Source: Lachnospiraceae bacterium UBA7086
GTDB lineage: Bacteria > Bacillota > Clostridia > Lachnospirales > Lachnospiraceae
DNA: 64,000 nucleotides
Assembly: GCA_002492525.1 (NCBI GenBank)
Contig: DKZA01000050.1
Coordinates: 1-64,000, forward strand
Direction: 5' to 3'
This document shows, piece after piece, positions 8,182-17,237 of this stretch (positions are counted from its first letter, which is position 1; each line of letters starts with the position of its first letter). A program made the position numbers and the translations under genes. The notes beneath the pieces are model-generated. The model searched no databases and was not told where the DNA came from. It saw only the letters and a program-made list of their open reading frames with translations.

Positions 8182-9105
8182 TTATGATTTAAAGATTTCT
8201 TTCGCTGAAGCTGCCAATCCGGCAAGTCCCTGGATTTCCGAAGGGATGATAATCTTGGTAGCCTGACCGTCCGCCGCTTTCTCAAAAGCTTCCAGGCTCT
8301 TAATCTTTAACACCGCCTCATCAGCGCCGGCTTCACGAATCATACGGATACCGTCTGCGGTAGCCTGCTGCACCTTAAGGATAGCCTCCGCTTCACCTTC
8401 TGCCTCACGGATCATCTTTTCCTTCTGTGCCTCAGCACGCAGGATTGCAGACTGTTTCTCCGCCTCCGCCTCTAAGATAGCGGATTCCTTCTGACCTTCC
8501 GCTACCAGGACAGTGGACTTCTTCTCACCTTCTGCACGCAGAATAGCTTCACGGCGTTCACGTTCCGCCTTCATCTGTTTCTCCATGGCATCCTGAATTG
8601 CTGCCGGCGGAATGATATTCTTCAGTTCCACACGGTTTACCTTGATACCCCAGGGATCTGTAGCAATATCGAGGGACGCTCGCATCTTGGTATTGATGAC
8701 TTCCCTGGATGTCAGTGTCTGGTCAAGTTCCATCTCACCGATGATATTACGAAGGGTGGTAGCCGTCAGATTCTCAATCGCCATGATCGGATTCTCCACA
8801 CCGTAAGCAAAAAGCTTCGGATCTGTAATCTGGAAAAATACCACCGTATCAATACGCATCGTAACGTTATCCTTGGTGATCACCGGCTGCGGTGCAAAAT
8901 CCACCACCTGCTCTTTCAAAATCACTCTCTTAGCTACTTTATCAATAAAAGGAACTTTCAAATGCAATCCCACAGACCAGGTCTGCTGGTATGCCCCCAA
9001 TCTCTCCACAACATATGCATGTGCCTGCGGTACGATCTTAATACAGGATAACAAGATCATAACGATCAGGAACAATAATACCACTAATGCAATGATACCG
9101 CCCAT
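8182..9105 (-). CDS. SPFH/Band 7 (stomatin-like) membrane protein
   Basis: About 307 residues. One N-terminal membrane segment (residues 3-25) is followed by the SPFH domain (about 25-180; VVERLGAYQQTWSVGLH, then PVITKDNVTM and a conserved NIIPPAAIQDAMEKQM), then a long Ala/Glu/Lys coiled coil (about 180-260) of near-repeating AEGEKKS, AEGQKES, AEAEKQS units, and a small C-terminal domain. Such proteins form oligomeric rings that organise membrane microdomains. I chose ATG 9105 because GGAGG is five bases before it; the earlier ATG at 9117 overlaps that site. It is paired with the NfeD gene just upstream, the classic partnership. Confidence 0.93.
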   Translation of the reverse strand: MGGIIALVVLLFLIVMILLSCIKIVPQAHAYVVERLGAYQQTWSVGLHLKVPFIDKVAKRVILKEQVVDFAPQPVITKDNVTMRIDTVVFFQITDPKLFAYGVENPIMAIENLTATTLRNIIGEMELDQTLTSREVINTKMRASLDIATDPWGIKVNRVELKNIIPPAAIQDAMEKQMKAERERREAILRAEGEKKSTVLVAEGQKESAILEAEAEKQSAILRAEAQKEKMIREAEGEAEAILKVQQATADGIRMIREAGADEAVLKIKSLEAFEKAADGQATKIIIPSEIQGLAGLAASAKEIFKS

Positions 9106-9129
9106 TTTTTCCTCCATTCCGAAGTATGT

Positions 9130-9576
9130 TTATACCTCTTTTCTCTCTTCCACGATTAATTTAACGCCGTTGATGGCCAGGATTGTTGCCACCGTGCCCA
9201 CCGGCAGTTTCTCTCCGTCCACTCTGGTACGGGCAGACCATTCCATGCCGCCCACATTAACCTGTCCGATTCCTTGCAGGTTATCAATCTCACTGATCAC
9301 AATGGCCTGACGACCCACCAGGCTCTCCGCATTGGTACGAATCCTGTCTTTGTTAAAATACTTGACCGCAAGGGGCCTTGTAAAATACAACAGAAGACCG
9401 GATGCCACCAAAAACAGGATGACTTGTACCGCAAACGGCGCGCCAAGCAAAGAAGCTACGGTCGCAACCAAGGCACCGCCTGCAAACCAGATTGTCGTGA
9501 GACCCATCGTGAGGAGTTCTATAACAACTAACGCCACAAGAACAGCCAGCCAGATAACTGTCATACTCAAATCCAT
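9130..9576 (-). CDS. NfeD-like membrane protein
   Basis: About 148 residues: three closely spaced membrane segments in the first 75 residues (around 5-25, 30-48, 50-68), then a C-terminal OB-fold domain (about 90-148) with LVGRQAIVISEIDN and GQVNVGGMEWSAR, as in NfeD proteins. NfeD proteins act with SPFH-domain partners in membrane quality control or microdomains; the partner is the next gene downstream, 24 bases away, so the two form an operon. ATG 9576 is favoured over an upstream GTG (9585) that lies too close to the GGAGG. Confidence 0.92.
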   Translation of the reverse strand: MDLSMTVIWLAVLVALVVIELLTMGLTTIWFAGGALVATVASLLGAPFAVQVILFLVASGLLLYFTRPLAVKYFNKDRIRTNAESLVGRQAIVISEIDNLQGIGQVNVGGMEWSARTRVDGEKLPVGTVATILAINGVKLIVEERKEV

Positions 9577-9695
9577 TCCCTGCACTCCTCCTTGCTCCTT
9601 TTCCCGTCATCATTACGCTAACATAACCATTCTACTATATTATCTCCAAAGTAGCAAGAAATATCGACACAACCAATATGTCAGCCTGAACGGCT

Positions 9696-9931
9696 GTTAC
9701 TTTTCACACGTTAGCCAAGAATGACGCCTGAACAGATAGAAATTTCTCCGTCGGCCCGCTCTCGCTCCTTTCACAGCACAACAGACACTAAGCTCGACGA
9801 GTTGCGCAGCAACTCATGACCTCGCTAAGTGCTGGTCGTTTTAATCCGAAGGATTTAAACAAGTTCTAGGGCCTCCTTAAGAATTTTCTATCTGCTCAGG
9901 CTGACATATTGGCGTAGGTAGGAAAAGCAAC
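9696..9931. repeat. MITE-like intergenic repeat, copy 1
   Basis: A 236 bp element between the SleB-like gene and nfeD. Its ends are inverted: the left reads GTTACTTTTCACACG and the right, on the opposite strand, GTTGCTTTTCCTACCTACG; inside both ends lies GCCTGA-CAGATAGAAA. The centre holds a tight hairpin GAGTTGC-GCA-GCAACTC inside a larger imperfect stem, and a second hairpin around TCCGAAGGA. Bases 9763-9872 are identical to copy 2. An extra partial end, CCAATATGTCAGCCTGAAC at 9673-9691, lies just outside, as if the element entered next to an older one. It ends nine bases from the stop of the downstream neighbour. Confidence 0.9.
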
Positions 9932-9939
9932 CTGTCATC

Positions 9940-11016
9940 TTACCAGAACACCTGATGATCAATCAGAAGGCCCTCATGATTGCCTGCACGCCGGAAATGT
10001 GTTGCACCACCCACATTCGTCTCTCCGGCAATTGCTGCCTGAGCCGCCTGATAACAGCTTTCCGGAATATCTCCGCCATAAACACGTGCCACCTTACCGT
10101 TAATAGCCGGCGTAAACTGACCGGATGCATAAATAACACCAGATATTGTATTCGGATATGCAGGACTCCTGACACGGTTCATAACCACCGCACCCACAGC
10201 CAGCTTCCCATTATAAGTCTCACTGCCGGCCTCACAATAAATCAATGCCGCCAAAAGCCTGGTATCGTCGCCGCCCACTACCACAGCGCCCTGATTAGCC
10301 GTCAGTTTCGCCTTGCGCTCCGCTTCCTCACGTTTCTGAATCGCCACCATTGTCTCCCCTTCGTCAATGTGAAAATCAATATCCACATACTCCGCAGAGA
10401 CATAGCCTACTTTCTCATCATACTTAACGCTAATCCAGTCATCGTCAAGCATCTCTATAATCTCTAACTCCTCATCCTCGGGTATAAAGCCCATAGCCTG
10501 TGCGTCCACATTGGGCTCCTCCCGCACACACAATGCCTCTGTCTTTATCAGCACAATCAGATTGCCTACCTCATCGGCAAGCTCTTCCGCCTCTTCCCCG
10601 AAAAGAAGATACTCGTCGCTGGCCCACCCCACCAGATCACCGCTCCGAAGCCTTGTCCAGCCATCTTTACGCTCTAAAATCCTGCCGCCGCAGTCTTTAT
10701 AGAGCAATCCCACTTTATCAGATTTCTCATCTGCCTCCGCACGCACATTCATGGCAACCTGTACATTCACCATGACCAGATCGGACTCTTTCTCCGTTCT
10801 GGCACTCCCTGCTTGTGACATCTCTGTCAGTTCTTTGATCGTCTCATCATCACAAGAAGAAGACGGGTCAATAATCTTCGTGATTCCCACATTCAGGGAA
10901 TCCAAATACTCTTTCCTGCTGCCCGCCTTTACATCCATGCGCGACATGCCCCATATACTCAGACTCAGAATAAACCCGATAAGCAGAATTCCATATCGCT
11001 TTCTGCCTCTCAGCAT
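9940..11016 (-). CDS. SleB-type cell wall hydrolase with two SH3 domains
   Basis: About 358 residues. An N-terminal signal peptide or anchor (residues 4-28) is followed by two bacterial SH3 domains (about 85-140 with NVQVAMNVRAEAD, and 155-212 with TEALCVREEPN), a charged helical linker, and a C-terminal hydrolase_2 domain (about 245-358) with LAALIYCEAGSETYNGKLAVG and VMNRV. The catalytic glutamate is the E of CEAGSE. This domain is a lytic transglycosylase in SleB/CwlJ enzymes; the SH3 domains bind peptidoglycan. ATG 11016 is used because GGAGG lies seven bases upstream. It may act in spores or in vegetative wall turnover; context does not decide. Confidence 0.9.
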   Translation of the reverse strand: MLRGRKRYGILLIGFILSLSIWGMSRMDVKAGSRKEYLDSLNVGITKIIDPSSSCDDETIKELTEMSQAGSARTEKESDLVMVNVQVAMNVRAEADEKSDKVGLLYKDCGGRILERKDGWTRLRSGDLVGWASDEYLLFGEEAEELADEVGNLIVLIKTEALCVREEPNVDAQAMGFIPEDEELEIIEMLDDDWISVKYDEKVGYVSAEYVDIDFHIDEGETMVAIQKREEAERKAKLTANQGAVVVGGDDTRLLAALIYCEAGSETYNGKLAVGAVVMNRVRSPAYPNTISGVIYASGQFTPAINGKVARVYGGDIPESCYQAAQAAIAGETNVGGATHFRRAGNHEGLLIDHQVFW

Positions 11017-11166
11017 AAATGCTCCTCCATCCTCCCACAAAAATTGTTACAAAATTGTTACAACCTAAGTATGGATAATTTTAGCAAAACACCTATTCTT
11101 TGTCAAGTTTACGCAACATGTCCCCTCTTTATGCTACTTTTCTACGACTTTTCTGTTACTAAATCT

Positions 11167-11961
11167 TTACAATTTCCTGGTCTTTTCGACCGCGGCAAGA
11201 AGAGCATCCATAACCGTTCCACGAAATCCTCTTTCCTCTAAAATACGTACCCCTTCTATCGTAGTACCTGCGGGAGAACAGACCATATCCTTCAACTGGC
11301 CAGGGTGTTTTCCCGTCTCCAGCAGAAGTTTCGCACTTCCATACACTGCCTGTGCCGCAAGCTCATACGCCTTCGCCCGGGGCATACCCGCTGCCACACC
11401 CGCATCTGCCATAGCCTCAATAAACATAAACACATATGCCGGCGAACTGCCGCCCACGGCGCCTACCGCATCTATCAACCGCTCCTCCACAAAATCTGCC
11501 TTGCCAAAGCTTTCCATCAGACGCATACTGTAATGACGCTCCTCTTCAGAGACCGTCTCACTTGTACAGATTCCCGTGTAACCCTCGCTCACCAGCGCCG
11601 GTGTGTTAGGCATACAACGCACCAGTTTTATCTTCTTACCAAAAGCCTGTTCCAGCCAGGACAGAGTTTTGCCCGCGGCAATACTGATCACCAAGGTATC
11701 TTCTCTCACAGCATCTTTAATTTCCGCTATCACTTCCTCCAAAAACTGTGGTTTCACGGCCAGGATAAGCACCTGCGCCTGATTGGCCACAGCCGCATTG
11801 GAATCCACAGTCTGAATACCATACTCCGTCCGCACAGCTTCTAAAGTCTTCCGGGTCTTCGCAGAACCAACAATATCCCCCGCGGAGACAATATCCTTTT
11901 CCAACATCCCCCCGATGATTGCCCGCGCCATATTACCCAGTCCAATAAATCCAATCTTCAT
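11167..11961 (-). CDS. proC: Pyrroline-5-carboxylate reductase
   Basis: Last step of proline synthesis: NAD(P)H-dependent reduction of pyrroline-5-carboxylate. 264 residues. The Rossmann fold opens with IGFIGLGNMARAIIGG; AVKPQFLEEV and the conserved MPNTPALVSEGYTGI follow, and the C-terminal dimerisation domain contains GSSPAYVFMFIEAMADAGV and the ending SPAGTTIEGVRILEERGFRG. No other proline gene is nearby. The 294 bases upstream (11962-12255) hold nothing I can identify beyond AT-rich promoter-like sequence. Confidence 0.96.
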   Translation of the reverse strand: MKIGFIGLGNMARAIIGGMLEKDIVSAGDIVGSAKTRKTLEAVRTEYGIQTVDSNAAVANQAQVLILAVKPQFLEEVIAEIKDAVREDTLVISIAAGKTLSWLEQAFGKKIKLVRCMPNTPALVSEGYTGICTSETVSEEERHYSMRLMESFGKADFVEERLIDAVGAVGGSSPAYVFMFIEAMADAGVAAGMPRAKAYELAAQAVYGSAKLLLETGKHPGQLKDMVCSPAGTTIEGVRILEERGFRGTVMDALLAAVEKTRKL

Positions 11962-12255
11962 AATGCATGTCTTCCTTTCCCAATTAATGATTCCTTTATT
12001 TTATACTATAAGAAATTCCTTCACTTCAAGTATATTTAAGAACAATTGTTATTTATATCTGTTTCAGAATTTCAAAATGCACTTCAGATTTCAATTCCTA
12101 TCTCAAGCAAACTCCAGCTAAAATTTTCTCTTTCTCAACAGCATCGTTAGTAATTTATACATTAAATCCTGTTTTAACTTATTTTTTTCTACTATATTCA
12201 GTCACGGAGCGAATTGACAAAATCCCAGTCCCAAAAACGCCTGCAGGCAATTAAA

Positions 12256-13047
12256 TCACACCCGTCTTTGTCGATATGCCTCATACAGCAAGACAGAAGA
12301 AGCCACCGCTGCGTTCAGCGACTCTACACATCCCTCCATAGGAATCTTCACCAGAGCATCCGCGCAGGCCGCCGTCTCCTCCCGCAGACCCTTTCCCTCA
12401 TTGCCGATCATAAAAGCCGTGCCTTTACGATAATCATAAGACTCATAATAAGCCTTTCCCGCAAGATGAGCGGCATACACGCTGACACCGTTTTGCTGCA
12501 GCACCTTTATAATAGAAGAAACATCTTCCACATACAGAAACGGAACTCTGTAGACAGCCCCCATCGTGGAGCGTATCGTTTTGGGATTATAGATATCCAC
12601 CGTACGGCTGCTCATGATTACAGCGCTGATTCCCACAGCTTCCGCCGTCCGAAAGATAGTTCCCAGATTGCCAGGGTCCTGAACATCTTCCAAAATAATA
12701 TATAACGGTTGTTTTTTTACATTTTCCTTCGGGGAAAAAGTTAAATCATAATGAAACTGTCTTACCAGACACAGAATCCCCTGGGGTGTCACGGTATCAG
12801 ACATCTTTGCAAAAACCTCATCGGATACCAATTCATACGAAAGTCCGTCCAGCTTCTCTTTACATACGCCAAGTATCTCCTGCTCGGCACTCCTGGCTAT
12901 ATATACCTCGCAGATTCGCTCTCCGGGCGCCTCCATAAACATCTTTATGCCTTCCACTACAAAGACATCCTTTTTCTGCCGTTCCTTGCTTTTCTGAGAA
13001 AGCGCCACGATTTCTTTTACTGTCCTGTTATTCAGACTGGTAATCAT
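12256..13047 (-). CDS. TrmH/SpoU-family RNA 2'-O-methyltransferase
   Basis: Probably methylates ribose in 23S rRNA or tRNA using S-adenosylmethionine. 263 residues: an N-terminal L30e-like substrate-binding domain (about 1-95) and the SPOUT knotted catalytic domain (about 108-260) with motif 1 LEDVQDPGNLGTIFRTAEA, motif 2 FMIGNEGKGLREE and motif 3 IPMEGCVESLNAAVASSVLLYE. The order and motifs are complete. The exact target is not readable from sequence. It is 21 bases after the NrtR-type gene on the same strand and may be the last gene of that transcript. Confidence 0.93.
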   Translation of the reverse strand: MITSLNNRTVKEIVALSQKSKERQKKDVFVVEGIKMFMEAPGERICEVYIARSAEQEILGVCKEKLDGLSYELVSDEVFAKMSDTVTPQGILCLVRQFHYDLTFSPKENVKKQPLYIILEDVQDPGNLGTIFRTAEAVGISAVIMSSRTVDIYNPKTIRSTMGAVYRVPFLYVEDVSSIIKVLQQNGVSVYAAHLAGKAYYESYDYRKGTAFMIGNEGKGLREETAACADALVKIPMEGCVESLNAAVASSVLLYEAYRQRRV

Positions 13048-13068
13048 CCAAACCTCCCGATATCTAGC

Positions 13069-13794
13069 CTATCTATCCTGCGGCGGCTCTTTATAGCGGA
13101 ATATCCTGGAGGGACGATGTCCGACATTCGATGTCATTTTCCCGGTATCCTCCAGTTTCTCGCCGATAGTTCTGCGAAATGCGGCAGGAAGAAGCTTTTT
13201 GCCAAGAATCAGCTCATATACTTCCTGCAGTTCGCTGATGGTAAATTCCGCCGGCATCATATGAAAAACAATATCTGTATAATTAATCTTTCCTCTGAGC
13301 CTTTTGAGCGCTTCCTCAATCATCTGATTATGATCAAAGGCAAGTTCCATGTTGCAGATATCCTCTATGCCAAACCACTGCGCACCCGTAATGCTTGTCC
13401 TGCTGATATCCACAAGGGAAATATAAGCGCAGCTGACAATCCTCATCCTGGGATCGCGCTCCACACTGCCAAAGGTATAGAGCTGTTCGCTGTAAATATC
13501 GCTTAATCCCGTTTTGTCTGACAAAACACGTTTGAGCGTATCTTCCAACGTCTCTTTCTCGCCAACAAAACCGCCTGGCAGACTATAACATCCTTTATAA
13601 GGATAATGTTCCCGTTTTACTAACAGAATGTTTAAGGACTGTCTGTCCAGTTTTCGGTAATTATCCGCCGTATCTTTGGCCACACCCACTACGATGGCAT
13701 CCACTGTGATGGAAATGGGTGCATATTCCTCCGGCTGATATTGCCTCAGAAATTCCCTCTCTTTCTCGTCCGCCATTCTGTTCGTCCCGTTCAT
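13069..13794 (-). CDS. nrtR: NrtR-type Nudix transcriptional regulator of NAD metabolism
   Basis: About 241 residues: an N-terminal Nudix domain (about 25-150) and a C-terminal winged helix (about 160-235, FTISELQEVYELILGKKLLPAAFRRTI), the architecture of NrtR repressors. The Nudix box is degenerate: it keeps G-x5-E-x7 and the final GL, but the REUxEE core reads RVLSDK, so the metal-binding glutamates are lost. This is expected for regulators that bind ADP-ribose or a related ligand without hydrolysing it. The neighbours upstream are nadE, a NAMPT-like gene, a Prs-like gene and a nicotinamidase, the right regulon. Start 13794 sits nine bases after AGGAGG; ATG 13800 is possible. Confidence 0.88.
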   Translation of the reverse strand: MNGTNRMADEKEREFLRQYQPEEYAPISITVDAIVVGVAKDTADNYRKLDRQSLNILLVKREHYPYKGCYSLPGGFVGEKETLEDTLKRVLSDKTGLSDIYSEQLYTFGSVERDPRMRIVSCAYISLVDISRTSITGAQWFGIEDICNMELAFDHNQMIEEALKRLRGKINYTDIVFHMMPAEFTISELQEVYELILGKKLLPAAFRRTIGEKLEDTGKMTSNVGHRPSRIFRYKEPPQDR

Positions 13795-13865
13795 ACACAT
13801 TCTCCTCCTGGCATTATTATACTTCCTATTCTATTCTTTGACAAATATAACCCTAAAAGAAGCCT

Positions 13866-14073
13866 TTGTCAGCCTAAACAGATAGAAAATTCTTCGTCAG
13901 CTCGCTTTCGCTCCTTTCACAGCACAACAGACACTAAGCTCGACGAGTTGCGCAGCAACTCATGACCTCGCTAAGTGCTGGTCGTTTTAATCCGAAGGAT
14001 TTAAACAAGTTCTAGGGCTTCCTTAAGAATTTTCTATTTGTTCAGGCTTACATACTGGTATAGTGTGAAAGCA
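13866..14073. repeat. MITE-like intergenic repeat, copy 2
   Basis: Same orientation as copy 1; 13909-14018 is identical over 110 bases to 9763-9872. The right end TATAGTGTGAAAGCAT matches the terminal repeat and touches the nadE stop codon at 14075. The outer left end has decayed, so the left boundary is approximate. Confidence 0.88.
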
Positions 14074-14074
14074 T

Positions 14075-14824
14075 CTACCATATAAACTTCGGCATCAGTT
14101 CCAGCTTAAACCGATTCTTTTCATGCAGTCTGTCAATCTTCTCCCTGACTGTCTCGTCTTCTATCTCCCCGGTGCGGATATATCTGTCCAATACCTCATA
14201 GGAAAAGCCCAGATTGTCTTCATCGCTTTTGCCGCAAAGTCCGTCGGAAGGTACTTTCTCAATCAAGTCCTCCGGCAGTCCTGCCGCCCGGCCCACAAGC
14301 TTTACCTCCCCCACCGTCAGATCGGACAAAGGACTGAAATCACCCACACTGTCTCCATAGCGGGTGGAATATCCTACCCAGTCTTCCGAAAGATTACAGG
14401 TATTTGCCACCCTCCCGTTCCGGGACTGTGAGACCGCATACAAAACCGCCATCCGCAGGCGGGCCGGCAGATTGACGGCGGCCTGCCCGCTCATCCCCTG
14501 CGACAGTACAGACTCCACACCCTGGGTCAGCGCATGAACAACCGGAGCGATATTCACGGTAACCGCCTCTATTCCCAGAAATGCCACCAGTTTCTTTGCC
14601 ATATCAATATCGGATTGTTCTCCGTTTGGCATCAGCACACCGATGACCCGCTCCCTGCCGAGCGCTTCCACACACAGGGCAGCCGCGACGGAACTGTCTT
14701 TTCCGCCCGAAATGCCAATAACACAATTACATCCTCTGCCATTCTTATCAAAAAAATCTCTGATCCACGCCACACATCTGTCTTTCACTTCCTGCGCACA
14801 AAATGTCTTCCTTTTTTCCTTCAT
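14075..14824 (-). CDS. nadE: NAD(+) synthase, ammonia-dependent type
   Basis: Adenylates nicotinic acid adenine dinucleotide and amidates it to NAD. About 249 residues, the short single-domain form with no glutaminase domain, so it uses free ammonia. The PP-loop ISGGKDSSVAAALC is near residue 40; other conserved stretches are TRYGDSVGDFSPLSDLTVGEV, LIEKVPSDGLCGKSDED, and the C-terminal HEKNRFK. ATG 14824 lies five bases after GGAGG; the ATG at 14836 overlaps that site. It follows the NAMPT-like gene by 44 bases. Confidence 0.95.
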   Translation of the reverse strand: MKEKRKTFCAQEVKDRCVAWIRDFFDKNGRGCNCVIGISGGKDSSVAAALCVEALGRERVIGVLMPNGEQSDIDMAKKLVAFLGIEAVTVNIAPVVHALTQGVESVLSQGMSGQAAVNLPARLRMAVLYAVSQSRNGRVANTCNLSEDWVGYSTRYGDSVGDFSPLSDLTVGEVKLVGRAAGLPEDLIEKVPSDGLCGKSDEDNLGFSYEVLDRYIRTGEIEDETVREKIDRLHEKNRFKLELMPKFIW

Positions 14825-14868
14825 CTTTTCCTCCATTCCCGTGCGTTTCTCACGGCACCGCCTCTTTT

Positions 14869-16335
14869 CTAAAAAGCACCGTCGTGTAATCTGTTCCTGA
14901 TTTCCTGTAAGGACTGCTCTTTCATCAAAATCCCATCCTTAAACACGGTCTGCAAAAGGTTATCTTTCGCCGCCTCCTGCCAATCCAGTCCGTCCCTGTA
15001 CTGCAGCCTGCCGTTTCCCTCAAATACCACGCAGCAGCCTTTCTGACTTTTCTTAAAGCCGCCGTCTTTCGGATCCTTAAAGATAGGGTATGGCTTCCCG
15101 TCAATCTCGCAATAAGTCGCTTTGATGCAGGAACTGAAGGTGTCTCTGGTAAAAGGCTTTAACATACCGTCTTCCTCAATACACTGGAAGGAAAAAGAAC
15201 CCACGCCAAGAGCCACATTGGAACAGGCAAAGCCGTTTTCCATCAAAATCCGGTAAATCTCCTCACAGCGCTGTACGGTAATGGAATCCCCATAAATCGC
15301 TTTTACATGAGGATCCAGCACCTTATATCCCTTGCTGTTTATGGTGCCGCCAAATTCTTCCCACAATCGAAAAACTGTCCTGGTAACCACTTCCACACAG
15401 TCTCCGGAATCACCCCGCATCAGCATACAGCCGTTGTGCGCCATAATTTCCTTTTTTAACTGCGGCAGGATATTGTCAATCACATTCCAATAATCGTAAG
15501 AATCCAGTACCGCCGAAAAACTGGTATTGGGATAGATTTCAGTGAGCAGTCTGCGCAGCAGTGTGATCTCATCGCCGTCCACCGCATAATTACTGCACAT
15601 CACTGCATGTTCCGTACTGGGACTGCCGAAAGCTACCGGCTCTTTGGTACAATCACAGCAATAGGTCTCTTCCAGATAAGGTACCACCGGGACAGTGGCC
15701 GTGTTCAGGAAAGACAGACACCACCCGGCACCTGCCTTAATCGCCGATTCCGTACATTCCTCTCCTCTGAAATCAAACGCTCCCAACGCTTTCGCCCTGT
15801 CTATCGTATCATCGCAGGTCAGATCATAATACCGATTCACAATCTGCCGGTAAGTATACCCCACGGTAGCCGCGATCATCGGATGCCAGCTTTCCGCAGA
15901 AATCAGGCTTTCCAACGCCTGCGGCAGCCAGGCAAAATCCGGATGGGTATTGGTAATGCCAAACATCGGTACATGGACAGGAACCCTGGTTCCTTCCGGC
16001 AGAGCCACAATTTCAATCGGCAGATAGCCCAGTCTGTGAAGCTTCTCAATCTTTTCGATACCGTACACATTCTGTCCCAGCGTACTGTCCAGCACCCGCT
16101 TATACTCGGCAATCACTTCCGCAAAGGGCCTTGCAAAAAACTCTTGGTTAAAATAATCTATCAGATAGGTCTTGATCATTCCCTGTAAGCCGAACATGAC
16201 CACCTTATCCCATCTGTCAATTCTGCTCATTCTCGGTGTGAAATAGGACACTGACCTGGTCATTTTCTGCGGGAGCATTTCCGCATGTACTGCTTTATAA
16301 TAGTCGATCAATAACATCGGATTTGTCTTATTCAT
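14869..16335 (-). CDS. NAMPT/NadV-like nicotinamide phosphoribosyltransferase (or Namat-like)
   Basis: 488 residues, close to vertebrate NAMPT (about 491) and longer than PncB enzymes. Features: YKAVHAEMLP and SYFTPRMSR near the N-terminus (the NAMPT/NadV-type start), KVVMFGLQG, GAFDFRGEE, the GSPSTEHAVM stretch with the likely catalytic histidine, and the phosphate loop LMRGDSGDCVEV. The known family reaction is nicotinamide plus PRPP to NMN. In the phage NARP1 pathway a homologue joins nicotinamide to ADP-ribose pyrophosphate to give NAD directly. Sequence reading cannot separate these. ATG 16335 lies inside the end of the Prs-like gene (ATGAATAA overlap) with GAGGTG upstream, so the two are translationally coupled. 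Confidence 0.85.
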   Translation of the reverse strand: MNKTNPMLLIDYYKAVHAEMLPQKMTRSVSYFTPRMSRIDRWDKVVMFGLQGMIKTYLIDYFNQEFFARPFAEVIAEYKRVLDSTLGQNVYGIEKIEKLHRLGYLPIEIVALPEGTRVPVHVPMFGITNTHPDFAWLPQALESLISAESWHPMIAATVGYTYRQIVNRYYDLTCDDTIDRAKALGAFDFRGEECTESAIKAGAGWCLSFLNTATVPVVPYLEETYCCDCTKEPVAFGSPSTEHAVMCSNYAVDGDEITLLRRLLTEIYPNTSFSAVLDSYDYWNVIDNILPQLKKEIMAHNGCMLMRGDSGDCVEVVTRTVFRLWEEFGGTINSKGYKVLDPHVKAIYGDSITVQRCEEIYRILMENGFACSNVALGVGSFSFQCIEEDGMLKPFTRDTFSSCIKATYCEIDGKPYPIFKDPKDGGFKKSQKGCCVVFEGNGRLQYRDGLDWQEAAKDNLLQTVFKDGILMKEQSLQEIRNRLHDGAF

Positions 16336-17143
16336 AATCAAACACCTCAATCCTTTTATCCTGCTTCGTGAAAATGCTGTTAGTAGTATACACTTTCTCA
16401 AGCAGCCCGCTGGTCAGGACTTCTCCCTCCAGGATAGTATTTTCACAATGGGAAATGTACAGATAAATTTCCTTTGCTCCCAGTTCCTTAAGCTTTTTCG
16501 CACTGAAATAAAAGGTGCCGCCCCGGCTGCAGATGTCATCCATGATCAGAATCTTCCTGTCCCGGATACAGTCCGTCATGCCGGATACCGAAAGTCCCCT
16601 GATATCCCCTGTCTCCCAGTCCCGGTTCTTAATGCCAAAGGCATAGGGAAGCTTAAACATCCCGGCATAACGTTTACAGGCTCCCTCATCCGGATAGAAC
16701 ATAGTCAGATTCTCCGTTCCGCCGATACGGTCAATGACCTTTTGTACAAAAATCTCCGGCGTCCTCACCCGGATGCTGTCAATCAGGGCTTCGCTGACCG
16801 AAGAATGAGGGTCCAGGACCGTGACAGATGCAAAGTGCAGCCAGTTGATTACCTGTGCGAAATATTTCAGGGTAAACACATCCTCCGTTGTTTTGACCCG
16901 ATCCTGGCGGGCATTGGGGATATAGGGCATATCCAGAGACAACTCCGTTATGCCGTGTGAGCGAAGATGCCCTGCCAGATAAATCAGCGTTACCAGTTCT
17001 TCGTTGCTCTCAAACAGCCAGGTAAGTACCGCCTTTTGCTTTGATGTTCCCTGCTCCGTTTTGCCCGGTATCTGCTCCTTTAATAAAAGGGTGCCGTCCA
17101 GAAATTTATTGACACTTACGTCATTTTTATTAATCCTGATCAT
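16328..17143 (-). CDS. Short, divergent PRPP-synthetase-like protein
   Basis: 271 residues, against about 315 for ordinary ribose-phosphate diphosphokinase. Recognisable Prs landmarks are ARQDRVKTTEDV (catalytic flexible-loop region), VTVLDPHSS (metal/phosphate site), MFYPDEGACKRY and the PRPP-type loop ILIMDDICSRGGTF near residue 200. The N-terminal half is shorter and unlike housekeeping Prs. It could supply PRPP to the coupled NAMPT-like enzyme, or be an ADP-ribose pyrophosphate synthetase as in phage NARP1, whose Adps was also first labelled Prs. A housekeeping prs gene would be expected elsewhere. Confidence 0.8.
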   Translation of the reverse strand: MIRINKNDVSVNKFLDGTLLLKEQIPGKTEQGTSKQKAVLTWLFESNEELVTLIYLAGHLRSHGITELSLDMPYIPNARQDRVKTTEDVFTLKYFAQVINWLHFASVTVLDPHSSVSEALIDSIRVRTPEIFVQKVIDRIGGTENLTMFYPDEGACKRYAGMFKLPYAFGIKNRDWETGDIRGLSVSGMTDCIRDRKILIMDDICSRGGTFYFSAKKLKELGAKEIYLYISHCENTILEGEVLTSGLLEKVYTTNSIFTKQDKRIEVFDYE

Positions 17144-17237
17144 GATATCTCCATTCCGGAGCGTTTACGCTCCCAGTTGATCATTTGGCTTTGTTTCTGC
17201 AGTTTTCTGCTTCCTTCACGCTTTCATGACACCATTG

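Noticed and set aside
11962..12255. AT-rich spacer between the RNA methyltransferase and proC checked for small RNA or tRNA
   Set aside because: No cloverleaf, stable stem with T run, or ribosome-bound small frame was found.
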